A stretch of 64,000 bases of DNA from Paracoccaceae bacterium (GCA_030066905.1 JASJAR010000010.1:26787-90786), one strand, 5' to 3'. Counted from the stretch's first letter, positions 25,797 through 35,382 are shown. Notes: generated by a model not told the origin, from the letters alone. Made by a program: numbers and translations.

Positions 25797-26909
25797 ATGT
25801 GGGCAGCCCTCATCGCCTTGATCCTCGGTGGAGGCGCCTTCGCCCTCGGCGGCGGCGGCTCGACCACATCGACCGCGACGCAACCCCTCGGATCGCGCAG
25901 CACCGCCGATGATGACGACGATGACGACATCGTCGCCACCCCGACCGACGACACACCGGATCTGCCGGACGACGAATACACCCTCGACTGGGGCGGGCTG
26001 ACGGCCGAAGAGCAGATGATGGTCGAACTCGTCAACCGCGCGCGCATGGACCCCGATGCGGAGGTCGACCGGCTCGACGAGCCCCTGACCTCGAACATCA
26101 GCTCGGACCCCAAACAGCCGCTCGCGGTTACGCCGGAACTGTCGGTTTCCTCGCGGGAGCATTCCGAGGACATGGACGACCGCGAGTTCTTCGACCACAC
26201 CAACCCCGACGGCCAGGAGCCCTGGGACCGGGCGGTCGAGGCCGGCCACGGCTCCACCAATGTCGGCGAAAACATCGGCGTCATCGGCTCCACCTGGACC
26301 GATTTCGACGAACAGGCCCGGGTCGAGGACCTCCATTACGGGCTTTGGGAGAGCGACGGGCATCAGGAAAACCTGATGAACGACGACTGGTCCGAGATCG
26401 GGGTCGGCTACGATTACGGCGACTGGGAGGATGACGGCGTGGAGTACGATGGCGCCACATTCGTCACCCAGACCTTCTCCGACCGGGACAACACCTATCT
26501 GACCGGCGTCGTGATCGACGACGCGGACGGCGACGACTTCTACGACATCGGCGAGGGCCAGGGCGGAGTGAAGGTGACCGCCATCGATCAGGAAGACGAG
26601 AGCAAGGTCTACACGACCTCCACCTGGGATGCGGGCGGCTACACGCTGGAACTGCCCCCGGGGACCTACCGGGTGGTCTTCGAGGGCGGCGACCTCGATG
26701 GCGCGCAGGAGGCGACGGTCACCATCGGCGACGAAAACGTGAAACTCGATATCATCGAGGAGGAAGGGTCGGGCGGGGTCTTCGCCAGCGCCGCACCCGA
26801 ACCCGGCGCCGAAGAGGCCTCGGCCATGCTGCCGGTCCTGCCGCCGGAGGAGGAGGACGACATCGTCGACGATCCCGCCGAGGCCGATCTCGAACCCGCT
26901 CTGCTCTGA
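25797..26909 (+). CDS. CAP-domain (SCP/PR-1-like) exported acidic protein
   Basis: A 370-residue very acidic protein. It starts with a hydrophobic segment (MWAALIALILGGGAFALGGGG) that acts as signal or anchor, then a seven-Asp run. Residues about 70-235 are a CAP domain (MVELVNRARMDPD, SREHSEDMDDREFFDHTNPDG, VGENIG, DGHQENLMNDDW) with the two His and two Glu of the CAP cavity. Residues 245-320 resemble a small beta-sandwich repeat (GVVIDDADGDDFYDIGEGQGGV) of the SdrD-B/carboxypeptidase-regulatory kind. The Asp-rich loops suggest calcium binding. Role unknown. Confidence 0.82.
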   Translation: MWAALIALILGGGAFALGGGGSTTSTATQPLGSRSTADDDDDDDIVATPTDDTPDLPDDEYTLDWGGLTAEEQMMVELVNRARMDPDAEVDRLDEPLTSNISSDPKQPLAVTPELSVSSREHSEDMDDREFFDHTNPDGQEPWDRAVEAGHGSTNVGENIGVIGSTWTDFDEQARVEDLHYGLWESDGHQENLMNDDWSEIGVGYDYGDWEDDGVEYDGATFVTQTFSDRDNTYLTGVVIDDADGDDFYDIGEGQGGVKVTAIDQEDESKVYTTSTWDAGGYTLELPPGTYRVVFEGGDLDGAQEATVTIGDENVKLDIIEEEGSGGVFASAAPEPGAEEASAMLPVLPPEEEDDIVDDPAEADLEPALL

Positions 26910-27104
26910 GGTCGCGCAGGGCCGCGCGCCTCACGATCGGTGCCCGGATCCCACCCCGTCGGGTCCTCCTCTCGACAGCACATCTCGGCATCTGACGCTG
27001 GGGTTTTGCGCCAGTTCGGCCCGGCCGATCTGGCGTTCATGCCATACGCCTGCCATACGAAAGGCAGACACATAGCAGACACGGTTTTCGCCGCCCCGAG
27101 CCCC

Positions 27105-28217
27105 ATGCCCGACACCGCCGCCGCCCCGTCCGAAATCCACAAGTTTCCCTGCGAGACCTGCGGGTCGGACCTCAGATTTCAGCCCGGCACCGACCGGCTG
27201 GTCTGCGACCATTGCGGCAACGTCGAGGAGATCACCGGCTCGCCCTGGACCCGCGCCGCCGCGGTTCAGGAGATCGACATCCGGGCGGGGATCGACCGGT
27301 CGCTCGCCGACGAGGACATGGAGGAATCCCGCGTCGTCACCTGCAAGAACTGCGGGGCGACGGTGGAGTTCGACCCCAACCTACACGCCGCCGAATGCCC
27401 GTTCTGCGCCACTCCGGTCGTCACCGACACCGGCTCGAACCGGCATATCAAGCCGAAGGCGCTGCTGCCCTTCGCGCTCGACGAGGATGCCGCGCGCGCG
27501 GCGATGACCGACTGGCTCGGCTCGCTCTGGTTCGCGCCGAACGGGCTTCAGGACTACGCCCGCAAGGGCCGCAAGATGTCGGGCGTCTACATGCCCTACT
27601 GGACCTTCGATGCCGACACGCGTTCGACCTACCGTGGCGAGCGCGGCACCGAGTACCAGACCCGCCGCCAGGTCATGCGCAACGGAAAGCGCGAGACGGT
27701 CACCGTCACCAAGGTTCGCTGGCGGGCGGCCTCGGGCCGCGTGGCGCGGTTTTTTGACGACGTGCTCGTGGCCGCCTCCGCAGCCCTGCCCGACCGGTTC
27801 CGCCCCGCGCTGGGACAGTGGGACCTCGCCGAGCTTGAAGCCTACCAGCCGGTCTATCTGGCGGGGTTCCGCGCCGAAGCCTATTCGGTGGAGCTCGAAG
27901 CCGCCTTCGTGCGGGCCCGCGAGATCATGGACCGGGTGATCCTCGGCGACGTCAAGCGCGACATCGGAGGCGACCGGCAGCGGGTGCATCACATCGACAC
28001 CATGGTGTCCGACGTCACGTTCAAGCACATTCTCCTGCCGGTCTGGATCGCGGCCTACCGCTACCGCGGCAAGGCCTACCGGTTCGCGGTTAACGGCCGC
28101 ACGGGTGCGGTCTCCGGCGAGCGGCCGTGGTCGGCGATCAAGATCGCCATCGCGGTGATCTTTGGCCTCCTCGTCGCCGGTGCGGTCGGTTACTTCGCGG
28201 CGCAAAACCAGGGTTGA
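27105..28217 (+). CDS. Double zinc-ribbon (TFIIB-like) membrane-anchored protein, YdjG-like
   Basis: A 370-residue protein. Two CxxC pairs form a first ribbon (CETCGSDL...CDHCGN, residues about 14-38) and two more a second (CKNCGATV...CPFCATPV, about 81-105). The middle is a mixed domain with KLRR-like basic stretches, and a single hydrophobic helix (IAIAVIFGLLVAGAVGYFAA) ends the protein, so the ribbon domain faces the cytosol. In Bacillus ydjG and ydjI encode this kind of protein together with an SPFH protein. The in-frame extension upstream of 27105 lacks features. I infer a partnership with the SPFH gene at 24259. Confidence 0.75.
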   Translation: MPDTAAAPSEIHKFPCETCGSDLRFQPGTDRLVCDHCGNVEEITGSPWTRAAAVQEIDIRAGIDRSLADEDMEESRVVTCKNCGATVEFDPNLHAAECPFCATPVVTDTGSNRHIKPKALLPFALDEDAARAAMTDWLGSLWFAPNGLQDYARKGRKMSGVYMPYWTFDADTRSTYRGERGTEYQTRRQVMRNGKRETVTVTKVRWRAASGRVARFFDDVLVAASAALPDRFRPALGQWDLAELEAYQPVYLAGFRAEAYSVELEAAFVRAREIMDRVILGDVKRDIGGDRQRVHHIDTMVSDVTFKHILLPVWIAAYRYRGKAYRFAVNGRTGAVSGERPWSAIKIAIAVIFGLLVAGAVGYFAAQNQG

Positions 28218-28557
28218 GTGCCGGGCGCAGTCCTCCCGGTCGAAACGCTCATTCCGGATCGGCGTCCTTGAGCGCGACGGCGCAAAACGACCAGGCCACG
28301 CCCGGGGCCTGACCCGGGGCCCCGATCGGATGGCCTGCCCTACGGGCCGAGCCCCGAGGTGGGTTTATCGCTTTCGAACGATCGACCCAGGAACAACTGG
28401 AACTCAGGCACGCGGACCTCGCCTTCCGGTGTCGCGCCCGCGAAGGCCCCCTGAACCGGTCCCGTCCCGCCGATGATCCACCCGCCGAGTCACGCGCATT
28501 GCTCCCCCCATCCGCCACCGCTAAGCATGGGCGGGGACGCGAGCGAAGGACCCTCAA
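28218..28557. other. 340-bp intergenic region with one REP-like palindrome
   Basis: No supported gene. GCCCGGGGCCTGACCCGGGGCC (28300-28321) is a third occurrence of the REP-like palindrome family. GCGAAGGACC near 28543-28552 is the ribosome site of the kinase gene. Confidence 0.55.
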
Positions 28558-29478
28558 ATGATTGTTTGCGCAGGCGAAGCTCTGATCGACATGCTGCCCC
28601 GCAAGACCGAAGCGGGGGAAGAGGCTTTCGCCCCCTATGCCGGTGGGGCGGTGTTCAATACCGCCATTGCGCTCGGCCGCCTCGGCGCGCCAACGGGCTT
28701 CGTTTCGGGCCTCTCCACCGATCTCTTCGGCGCGCTCCTGACGGACGCGCTCGAGGACGCCGATGTCGATACGACCCACGCCATCCGTTCCGACAAGCCT
28801 ACCACCCTCGCCTTCGTCCGGCTGACCGGCGGGCAGGCCAGTTATACGTTCTATGACGAGAACACCGCCGGCCGCATGCTGCGCCCCGATGCCATGCCCA
28901 CCCTGCCCGAAAGTGTCGAAGCGGCTTTCTTCGGGGGCATCTCGCTCGTCGGCGAGCCCTGCGGCGGCGCCTATGAAGCGCTGATGGCCGCTCTCGCGCC
29001 AACGCGGGCCATTATGATCGACCCCAACATCCGTAGCTCCTTCATCACCGACGAGGCCGCCTACCGCGCCCGCATCAAGCGGATGATGGCGATGGCCGAC
29101 ATCATCAAGCTGTCTGACGAGGACATGGCCTGGCTTCTGGGCGACGGCGCACCGACCGACCACGCCCGGGCCCTGATCGAAGGCGGGGCGTCGGTCGTCT
29201 GCATCACCGAGGGGTCGGAAGGGGCGGTCGGCTACTGCGCCCACGGGGCGATCCGGGTCGGGGCCGAAAAGGTCGACGTGGTCGATACCGTCGGCGCGGG
29301 CGACACGTTCAATGCCGGGTTGCTCGCCGCGCTCTATTCGTCAGGCTACCTCACCAAGGAGCTGATCGGCGATATCGACCACGCGACCGTCGCCTCGGCT
29401 TTGCGCTACGGCGCGCGCGCCGCCGCGATCACCGTATCGCGTGCCGGGGCCAACCCGCCCTGGCTCGACGAGATGTAG
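28558..29478 (+). CDS. PfkB-family carbohydrate kinase (fructokinase-like)
   Basis: A 306-residue ribokinase-fold sugar kinase. The N-terminal motif [15 protein letters not shown] and the C-terminal [17 protein letters not shown], with the anion hole and catalytic Asp, are complete. The opening [13 protein letters not shown] is typical of bacterial fructokinases, so fructose to fructose 6-phosphate is the best guess; 2-keto-3-deoxygluconate or ribose cannot be ruled out. No sugar transporter lies beside it. It is followed 7 bp later by dtd. Confidence 0.85.
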   Translation: MIVCAGEALIDMLPRKTEAGEEAFAPYAGGAVFNTAIALGRLGAPTGFVSGLSTDLFGALLTDALEDADVDTTHAIRSDKPTTLAFVRLTGGQASYTFYDENTAGRMLRPDAMPTLPESVEAAFFGGISLVGEPCGGAYEALMAALAPTRAIMIDPNIRSSFITDEAAYRARIKRMMAMADIIKLSDEDMAWLLGDGAPTDHARALIEGGASVVCITEGSEGAVGYCAHGAIRVGAEKVDVVDTVGAGDTFNAGLLAALYSSGYLTKELIGDIDHATVASALRYGARAAAITVSRAGANPPWLDEM

Positions 29479-29485
29479 CCCCGCG

Positions 29486-29932
29486 ATGCGGGCGGTTCTC
29501 CAGCGCGTTTCGAGGGCCAGGGTCTCGGTGTCGGGGGCGGTGCTTGGCGAGATCGGTCCGGGGCTTGCCATCCTCGTCTGCGCGATGGCCGGCGACGATA
29601 CGCGAACGGCGGAAGCGCTCGCGGCGAAGGTCGCCAAGCTCCGCATCTTTCGCGACGAGGACGGCCGCATGAACCGTTCGGTGCGCGATGCCGGCGGGGC
29701 GGCCCTCGTCGTCAGCCAGTTCACGCTCGCGGCCGACACGTCTCGCGGCAATCGACCGGGGTTTTCGGCCGCCGCCCCGCCCGAGGAGGGCGAAATGCTC
29801 TATCTCGCCTTCGCCGCCGCGCTTCAGGCCGCCGGGGTGCCGGTGGCCACGGGCCGGTTCGGCGCGGAGATGGAGGTCGAGATCGTCAATGACGGTCCGG
29901 TGACGATCTGGCTCGACAGCGAGGCGGGCTGA
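29486..29932 (+). CDS. dtd: D-aminoacyl-tRNA deacylase
   Basis: A 148-residue proofreading enzyme that hydrolyses D-amino acids (and Gly) from tRNAs. The family motifs [17 protein letters not shown] and [15 protein letters not shown] are present; the second holds the Gly-cisPro-like dipeptide (here Gly-Pro) that checks chirality. [15 protein letters not shown] is the standard N-terminus, which fixes the start at 29486. Its last base overlaps the ATG of the next gene. Confidence 0.95.
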   Translation: MRAVLQRVSRARVSVSGAVLGEIGPGLAILVCAMAGDDTRTAEALAAKVAKLRIFRDEDGRMNRSVRDAGGAALVVSQFTLAADTSRGNRPGFSAAAPPEEGEMLYLAFAAALQAAGVPVATGRFGAEMEVEIVNDGPVTIWLDSEAG

Positions 29933-30237
29933 TGTTCGCGGTGACGGTCACCTTCTCGATCAGGCTCGGCCAGCAGGCAGCCTTCATGCAGGCGCTGGAA
30001 GCTCATATCCGGGCCGCCGTCGCGGAGGATACGGGCTGTCTGCGCGCCGAGGCCTTGGGCGATGCCGCCCGGCCCGGGAAGGTGATGCTCCTTCAGACCT
30101 TCGAGACCTCCGGCGACTTCGAAGCCTATCGCGCCAGCCCGCTGGCCCGGTCCTTCGACAGCGCGGTCGTCGACATCGTGACCGCCCGCGCCATCGCGAC
30201 CTGGGGCGAGGTGATCGCAGCCGAACGCGCGCGGTAG
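29932..30237 (+). CDS. Antibiotic-biosynthesis-monooxygenase (ABM) family protein
   Basis: A 101-residue dimeric alpha-beta-barrel protein. The ABM pattern is visible: an N-terminal strand FAVTVTFSIRLGQQAAFMQALEAHI, then DTGCLRAEAL and the C-terminal helix-strand TFETSGDFEAYRASPLARSF. Family members are quinol- or haem-acting monooxygenases or have no known activity. The start overlaps the dtd stop by one base, so the two are translationally coupled. Confidence 0.8.
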   Translation: MFAVTVTFSIRLGQQAAFMQALEAHIRAAVAEDTGCLRAEALGDAARPGKVMLLQTFETSGDFEAYRASPLARSFDSAVVDIVTARAIATWGEVIAAERAR

Positions 30238-30351
30238 CGCTGGGGCAGGAGGGCGCTCGGGGCTGTCGCCCGGACGTCGTCTCATGGGAACCGTGCCCTT
30301 TCGGTCCGGCGCGAGCCAAAGCCCATCCCATCCTGGCTCTGCCGGAGCCTT

Positions 30352-30951
30352 TTACCCCGGCCGCACCATCAGCCGCTGCGTTGCGAACCCGACGAGATCG
30401 CGCACCTCCGTCTGCATCTTGGCAAACTCCGCCTTCCCGTCGATCCGCAGGAACGCGAGCCCGTGGACAAAGGTCCAGAGCGGGAACGCCGCCTGCATCA
30501 CAGCGTCATCGACCTCCGCTCTGCCCATCCGTCGTGCGACCTGACCGAGCACGACCGCGTAGCAGCCGTGCCCTGCCTCTTCGAGCGCGTCGGATTGGTG
30601 ATCACCGGCGAACATCATCCGAAAGAGCCCCGGATTGGCTTCGGCATAGTCGACATAGGCCGTCCCGACCGCGGTAATCGCATCGTTCGAGCCCGGTTCA
30701 TGGCCCGCGAGCGCGGTCTCGAACGAGGCGGTCATCTCCCCGAACCCTTCGAGAGCGACGGCAATCAGCATCTCGGTTCGGTCGGCGAAATGGCGGTATG
30801 GCGCGGCGGTGGAGACACCGGCGGCCCGGCAGGCCTCGGAGACCGAAAACAGGTCCGGCCCCTTCTCTTCCACCAGCGCCCGCGTGGCCGCAACAAGCTG
30901 CTGACGCAGGTCTCCGTGATGATAGCCGGTTTTTTGTTTGACCTGATCCAT
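30352..30951 (-). CDS. TetR/AcrR-family repressor of the adjacent RND efflux genes
   Basis: A 199-residue regulator. The TetR HTH is in residues 10-57 (LRQQLVAATRALVEEKG...AACRAAGVSTAAPYRHFADRTEML); the rest is the ligand-binding and dimerisation domain, with a TetR_C_33/WHG-like pattern. It is divergent from the membrane-fusion/RND pair, and a perfect GTTAGA-N3-TCTAAC palindrome lies in between, so it most likely represses the pump and itself until an inducer binds. Confidence 0.9.
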   Translation of the reverse strand: MDQVKQKTGYHHGDLRQQLVAATRALVEEKGPDLFSVSEACRAAGVSTAAPYRHFADRTEMLIAVALEGFGEMTASFETALAGHEPGSNDAITAVGTAYVDYAEANPGLFRMMFAGDHQSDALEEAGHGCYAVVLGQVARRMGRAEVDDAVMQAAFPLWTFVHGLAFLRIDGKAEFAKMQTEVRDLVGFATQRLMVRPG

Positions 30952-30984
30952 GGCCCTGTCCGTAAAAAAATCCGTCGCGCGAGG

Positions 30985-31019
30985 TTGACGGCTATGTTAG
31001 AGCGTCTAACTAAGTTAGA
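30985..31019. promoter_or_regulatory. Promoter/operator for the RND efflux operon and TetR gene
   Basis: TTGACG at 30985-30990 is a candidate -35 and TAACTA at 31007-31012 a candidate -10. Between and over them lies the perfect palindrome GTTAGA-GCG-TCTAAC (30996-31010), followed by a third half-site GTTAGA (31014-31019). This arrangement fits a TetR operator that blocks RNA polymerase. Confidence 0.6.
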
Positions 31020-31081
31020 GCTTCTTACAATGTAGCGTCAACGACCCAGCTTCCAAGACACCAGGCCCGAGGACCGATACC

Positions 31082-32218
31082 ATGCCGGAAAAGAACGCCC
31101 GCCGAAAGCACCCGTTCCTCCGTCGCGCCGGAACGGCGGCGACGACGGTTCTTACCCTCGCGCTGGCCAGCGGTCTGGTGGCCGGGGCATCGGCCCTTGT
31201 GGCCGAACGCAGCGCGCCGGAACAGACCGAGCGCGAACAGGCCGTGGTTGCCGTGCTCACCGAGACGATCCGGCTACAGGACAGCTACGAGGTCGCCGTT
31301 GCCTACCGCGGCCGGGTCGAAGCCGGCCAACGGGTCGATATCGGCTTCGAGGCCGGCGGCACGCTCGTCTCGGTTCTGGTCGACGAGGGCGACAGGGTGC
31401 GCAAGGGCGAGGTTATCGCGCGTCTCGACACGCGCGCGCTCGAGGCCGACCGGGCCGCACAGGTGGCCGCGCGGGACGCGCTCGCGGCCCAGACCGAGCT
31501 TGCCCGCCGCACCGCCGAGCGGCAACGGGCTTTGGCCGAGCGCGACCATGCCTCAGCCCAACGCCTCGACGAGGCCGAACTGTCTTTGGTGCAGCTCGAA
31601 GCCGAACTGCGCCGCGCGGGCGCGGCCATCGACGCGCTCGACATCGCGCTCGAGAAATCCACCCTGAAAGCTCCGTTCGACGCTATCGTCGGCCGGCGGG
31701 CGGCCGACGACGGGGCCCGGCTGAGTGCAGGCCAGAGCGTGGTCGAACTCTACGAAACCGCCCTTCCTCGGCTGCGGGTCGGCGTGCCGGAAGCCGTCGC
31801 GGCGGAAATGACCCCAGGCCAGACCGCCATTGTCGAAATCGGCGGCGAGACCGTCGAGGCCAGCCTTTTGCGCGTCCGGGCTGACATCGACCCCTCGACG
31901 CGCACCCGCGATCTCCTCTTCGCGCTCCCCGACGGCACAACCTCTCCCGACGGCACGCTCGCAACGCTGTCGCTGACCCGCACCGTTCCGGGAACGGGCG
32001 CCTGGGTTCCTACGGCGGCCCTCGGCGAGGGGGTGCGCGGGCTCTGGACGCTCTTTGTCATCGAGAACGGCCTGGCGCGGCGCGAGGCCGTGGAGGTCGT
32101 CCATACCGCCGGCGCGCGCGCCTATGTCCGCGGTCACCTCGCCGACGGCGCCACCGTCGTCAGCGCTGGCCCTCACCGGATCGCCGCTGGCCAGCCTGTC
32201 ACGCCGGCCGGGAGCTAG
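31082..32218 (+). CDS. RND efflux periplasmic adaptor (membrane fusion protein)
   Basis: A 378-residue HlyD/AcrA-type adaptor. It has an N-terminal hydrophobic anchor (residues 17-40), a biotinyl-lipoyl half-motif (GGTLVSVLVDEGDRVRKGEVIARLD), a long alpha-hairpin (about 115-190), the second lipoyl half (KAPFDAIVGRRAADDGARL), then beta-barrel and membrane-proximal domains. It would link the inner-membrane RND pump encoded 4 bp downstream to an outer-membrane channel that is not in this window. Its promoter overlaps a TetR operator. Confidence 0.9.
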   Translation: MPEKNARRKHPFLRRAGTAATTVLTLALASGLVAGASALVAERSAPEQTEREQAVVAVLTETIRLQDSYEVAVAYRGRVEAGQRVDIGFEAGGTLVSVLVDEGDRVRKGEVIARLDTRALEADRAAQVAARDALAAQTELARRTAERQRALAERDHASAQRLDEAELSLVQLEAELRRAGAAIDALDIALEKSTLKAPFDAIVGRRAADDGARLSAGQSVVELYETALPRLRVGVPEAVAAEMTPGQTAIVEIGGETVEASLLRVRADIDPSTRTRDLLFALPDGTTSPDGTLATLSLTRTVPGTGAWVPTAALGEGVRGLWTLFVIENGLARREAVEVVHTAGARAYVRGHLADGATVVSAGPHRIAAGQPVTPAGS

Positions 32219-32222
32219 AACG

Positions 32223-35200
32223 ATGGAAACCCTGACCGTCCGCAACCCCCGCCTGGTCGCCCTGGCATTGATGGTGATCGTCGTTGCAGGGCTTTCGGCG
32301 TTCCTGACGCTCGGCCGGCAGGAAGACCCGACAATCACCAATATCAACGCTGTTGTGACAACGGCGTATCCCGGCGCCGATCCGGCGCGCGTCGAAACCC
32401 TCGTCACCCGGCCCATCGAGGAAGAGCTTCGCCAGATCCCAGAAATCAACGTGATCTCCTCGACCTCGGCCGAGGGGATCTCGATTGTCAGCATTGAATT
32501 GCAGGAGACCGTAGACCCCGGCAGCATCGAGCAAATCTGGTCGGAGACACGCGACGCGGTCGCTGATGCCGCCCTGGCATTTCCCGCTGGCGCGCTCCAG
32601 CCGGAGGTCGATTCGGACCGTCTCGGCGCCTATGCCGCCATCGTGGCCCTGACTGCGGAGACAGACGCCCCGAACCCCGCGATCCTTGCCCGCTACGGCG
32701 ATCTTCTGGCCGAGCGCCTTCGCAACACGCCCGGCGCCAAGCTCGTCACGCTCTATGGCGAGGCGACCGAGGAGATTCTCGTCGAGATCGACCCCGCAGC
32801 CAGCGCCGCCCTCGGCCTCACGCCGGACGCGATCTCAGCCGCAATCGCCCAGGCCGATGCCAAGGTGCGCTCGGGGCGCGCCGTCGGGTCCGGCCAGGAC
32901 ATTCTACTCGACGTCTCCGGCGATTTCGAAACCCTCGACCGGGTGCGTGAGGTCGTGCTCGCCGAAGACGGTCGGGGCAACGTCACCCGGCTCGGCGACA
33001 TCGCCGAGGTGCGCCGGGCGGTCGAGGACCCCGCCGCCTCCGTTGCGCTGTCGAACGGACAGCCGGCCATCGTCGCCGCCGTGATGGTCGAGGACGGCTT
33101 GCGGATCGACCAGTGGATGGGCTGGCTGCAAGAAGACCTCGACGCCTTCCGCGCCGATCTTCCCGCCTCGCTGACGCTGACCCAGGTCTTCGACCAGAGC
33201 GAGTACACCGACGAACGGCTTGCCGAGGTCGCGACGAACATGGGGATCGGGATCGCGCTTGTCGTTGCCGTGCTGCTGGTGACACTCGGCGTCCGGGCCG
33301 CGCTGATCGTGGCACTCGTCCTGCCCGTCGTCAGCCTGGCGACCATCGCCTCGATGAGCTTCATCGGCCTGCCGATCCACCAGATGTCGGTGACCGGGAT
33401 CATCGTCGCACTTGGGCTCCTCGTCGACGCCGCCATCGTGATGACCGACGAAATCCGCCAGCGCCTCGGGCGCGGTCTGCCACGGCTCGAAGCCGTGAGC
33501 GATGGCGTCCGCCGCCTCGCCGCGCCGCTTTTGGCCTCGACGGTGACAACGGCGCTGTCCTTCGTGCCGATGATCCTCCTGCCCGGCCCGGCTGGGGATT
33601 TCGTGGGCTCCATCGCCATCGCGGTCGTGCTGATGCTCGCCTGGTCGCTCATCGTGGCCCTGACCATCACGCCCGCCATCGCCGGCCGTTTTCTCGCCGC
33701 GAACCGGCCCGGGGGCATCCGGTCGGGCCGCACCGGCAGGATACTGCGGGCCAGCCTCGAATGGTCGGTGCGGAACCCCCTGAAATCCATCGCCCTCGCC
33801 CTGGTCCTTCCCGTCACCGGTTTTGCGAGCTTCGGCACGCTGACGGCCCAGTTCTTCCCAGGTGTCGACCGCGACCAGTTCCATATCGAGGTCGAGCTTC
33901 AGCCCGGGACAGCGCTTTCGGAGACCCGTGCGGTCTCAGAACGGATCGACGCGGCGCTCGCTGCCACCCCGGGCATCGAAACGGTCGTGTGGGTGATCGG
34001 CGAAAGCGCGCCTGCGTTCTACTACAACATCGTCGGCAGCCGGGAGAACGAACCGGCCTTCGCCCAGGCGCTCGTCACGACCGAGAGTGCCGAAGCCACC
34101 GCCGCACTCCTCACGCCGCTTCAGGCGGAGCTGGATGCGAGCTTCCCCGAGGCCCGCATCCTCGTGCGTGGGCTTGTTCAGGGCCCGCCCGTGGATGCGC
34201 CGGTGGAGTTCCGCATCGTCGGCGCCGATCTCGAAACGCTCCGCGAAACGGGGGACGCGATCCGCGACGTGCTCCTCGGCGTCGACCGCGTTGCCTCGGT
34301 ACGCGCCGATTACGAAGGCGGGGCGCCGAAACTCGCCGTCGATGTCGACGAGGACGCCGCCCGCCTCGTCGGGCTCGACCTCGGCAGCGTCGCCCGCCAG
34401 CTCGAAGCGACGCTCGACGGCGCGACCGGCGGCTCGGTGATCGAGGCGGGCGAGGAGCTTCCCGTCCGGGTTCGCCTCGCGGGCGATCTGCGGACCGACC
34501 CCGCGCGCATTGCCACGCTCGATCTCGTCGGCCCCGGCGGCGCGGTGCCCCTCGATGCGGTCGCTTCGCTCCGCTACACACCGTCGGATGCCGCCATCGT
34601 GCGCCGCAACGGGGAGCGGGTGAACACCGTGCAGGCCTTCACCGAGGCCGGCGCCCTGCCCGAAGAGGTCCTCGCCGATGCGCGCGCGGCGCTCGACGCG
34701 GCGGGCTTCGCGCTGCCTGCCGGGTACCGGCTCGAAATCGGCGGCGACAGCGATGCGCGCAACGATGTCGTCTCGAATCTTCTCGCGCCGATCGGCCTTA
34801 TCGTCACGCTCTCCATCGCCACGGTCGTGATGACGTTCAACTCCTTCCGCCTGACCGCAGTGACCTTCCTCGTCGCCGGGCTGGCGGCGGGGCTCTCGAT
34901 CCTGTCACTCGCCGTCTTCGACTACCCCTTCGGGATCAATGCCGTGATCGGGGTGATCGGCTCCATCGGCGTGTCGATCAACGCCGCGATCATCATCCTG
35001 ACAGGGCTTCAGAATTCCCCTGACGCCAGCGCCGGCGACCCGTCGGCCATGGCCGAGGTGGTAATGGGATCGTCGCGCCACATCACCTCGACCACACTGA
35101 CCACCGCCGGGGGGTTCCTTCCCCTGATCCTCGGCGGCGGTGGGTTCTGGCCGCCCTTTGCAATGGCCATAGCCGGGGGGGTGCTGTTGTCGACCGTCGT

Positions 35201-35306
35201 TAGCTTCTACTTCACGCCACAGATGTTCGCCCTCGTCCGGCCTCGCAAGGCGCCCGAAGCGGTGGCGGAGCCCGCCCCGGGCGTGGTTCGCCTGGCGGCC
35301 GAGTAG
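32223..35306 (+). CDS. RND efflux transporter permease (AcrB/MexB superfamily)
   Basis: A 1027-residue proton-driven exporter: 12 transmembrane helices, TM1 at the N-terminus (RNPRLVALALMVIVVAGLSAFLTLG) and two large periplasmic loops. TM4 carries the proton-relay region LGLLVDAAIVMTDEIRQRL, a heavy-metal/multidrug RND pattern with one conserved Asp in VDAAIV. TM10-12 include GVIGSIGVSINAAIIILTGL. The start at 32223 (METLTVRNPRL) replaces a longer in-frame reading that overlaps the adaptor. Substrates cannot be read from sequence. Confidence 0.93.
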   Translation: METLTVRNPRLVALALMVIVVAGLSAFLTLGRQEDPTITNINAVVTTAYPGADPARVETLVTRPIEEELRQIPEINVISSTSAEGISIVSIELQETVDPGSIEQIWSETRDAVADAALAFPAGALQPEVDSDRLGAYAAIVALTAETDAPNPAILARYGDLLAERLRNTPGAKLVTLYGEATEEILVEIDPAASAALGLTPDAISAAIAQADAKVRSGRAVGSGQDILLDVSGDFETLDRVREVVLAEDGRGNVTRLGDIAEVRRAVEDPAASVALSNGQPAIVAAVMVEDGLRIDQWMGWLQEDLDAFRADLPASLTLTQVFDQSEYTDERLAEVATNMGIGIALVVAVLLVTLGVRAALIVALVLPVVSLATIASMSFIGLPIHQMSVTGIIVALGLLVDAAIVMTDEIRQRLGRGLPRLEAVSDGVRRLAAPLLASTVTTALSFVPMILLPGPAGDFVGSIAIAVVLMLAWSLIVALTITPAIAGRFLAANRPGGIRSGRTGRILRASLEWSVRNPLKSIALALVLPVTGFASFGTLTAQFFPGVDRDQFHIEVELQPGTALSETRAVSERIDAALAATPGIETVVWVIGESAPAFYYNIVGSRENEPAFAQALVTTESAEATAALLTPLQAELDASFPEARILVRGLVQGPPVDAPVEFRIVGADLETLRETGDAIRDVLLGVDRVASVRADYEGGAPKLAVDVDEDAARLVGLDLGSVARQLEATLDGATGGSVIEAGEELPVRVRLAGDLRTDPARIATLDLVGPGGAVPLDAVASLRYTPSDAAIVRRNGERVNTVQAFTEAGALPEEVLADARAALDAAGFALPAGYRLEIGGDSDARNDVVSNLLAPIGLIVTLSIATVVMTFNSFRLTAVTFLVAGLAAGLSILSLAVFDYPFGINAVIGVIGSIGVSINAAIIILTGLQNSPDASAGDPSAMAEVVMGSSRHITSTTLTTAGGFLPLILGGGGFWPPFAMAIAGGVLLSTVVSFYFTPQMFALVRPRKAPEAVAEPAPGVVRLAAE

Positions 35307-35326
35307 GCGCCCGGCGCTTGACAGAC

Positions 35327-35355
35327 CGCCCCCAGATGCCAGTCTGTGGGCGTTT
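35327..35355 (+). terminator. Hairpin terminator after the RND operon
   Basis: CGCCCCCAGA (35327-35336) pairs with TCTGTGGGCG (35343-35352) with one mismatch around a 6-nt loop, followed by TTT. It lies 20 bp after the stop of the RND gene. Confidence 0.6.
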
Positions 35356-35382
35356 GTCCGGCAGCGGTTCGAGGGTGCCCCG

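Noticed and set aside
30405..30435. Fifth copy of the GCCAAGATG element
   Set aside because: The similarity is limited to CATCTTGGCAA inside the TetR coding region, without hairpin or T-run.
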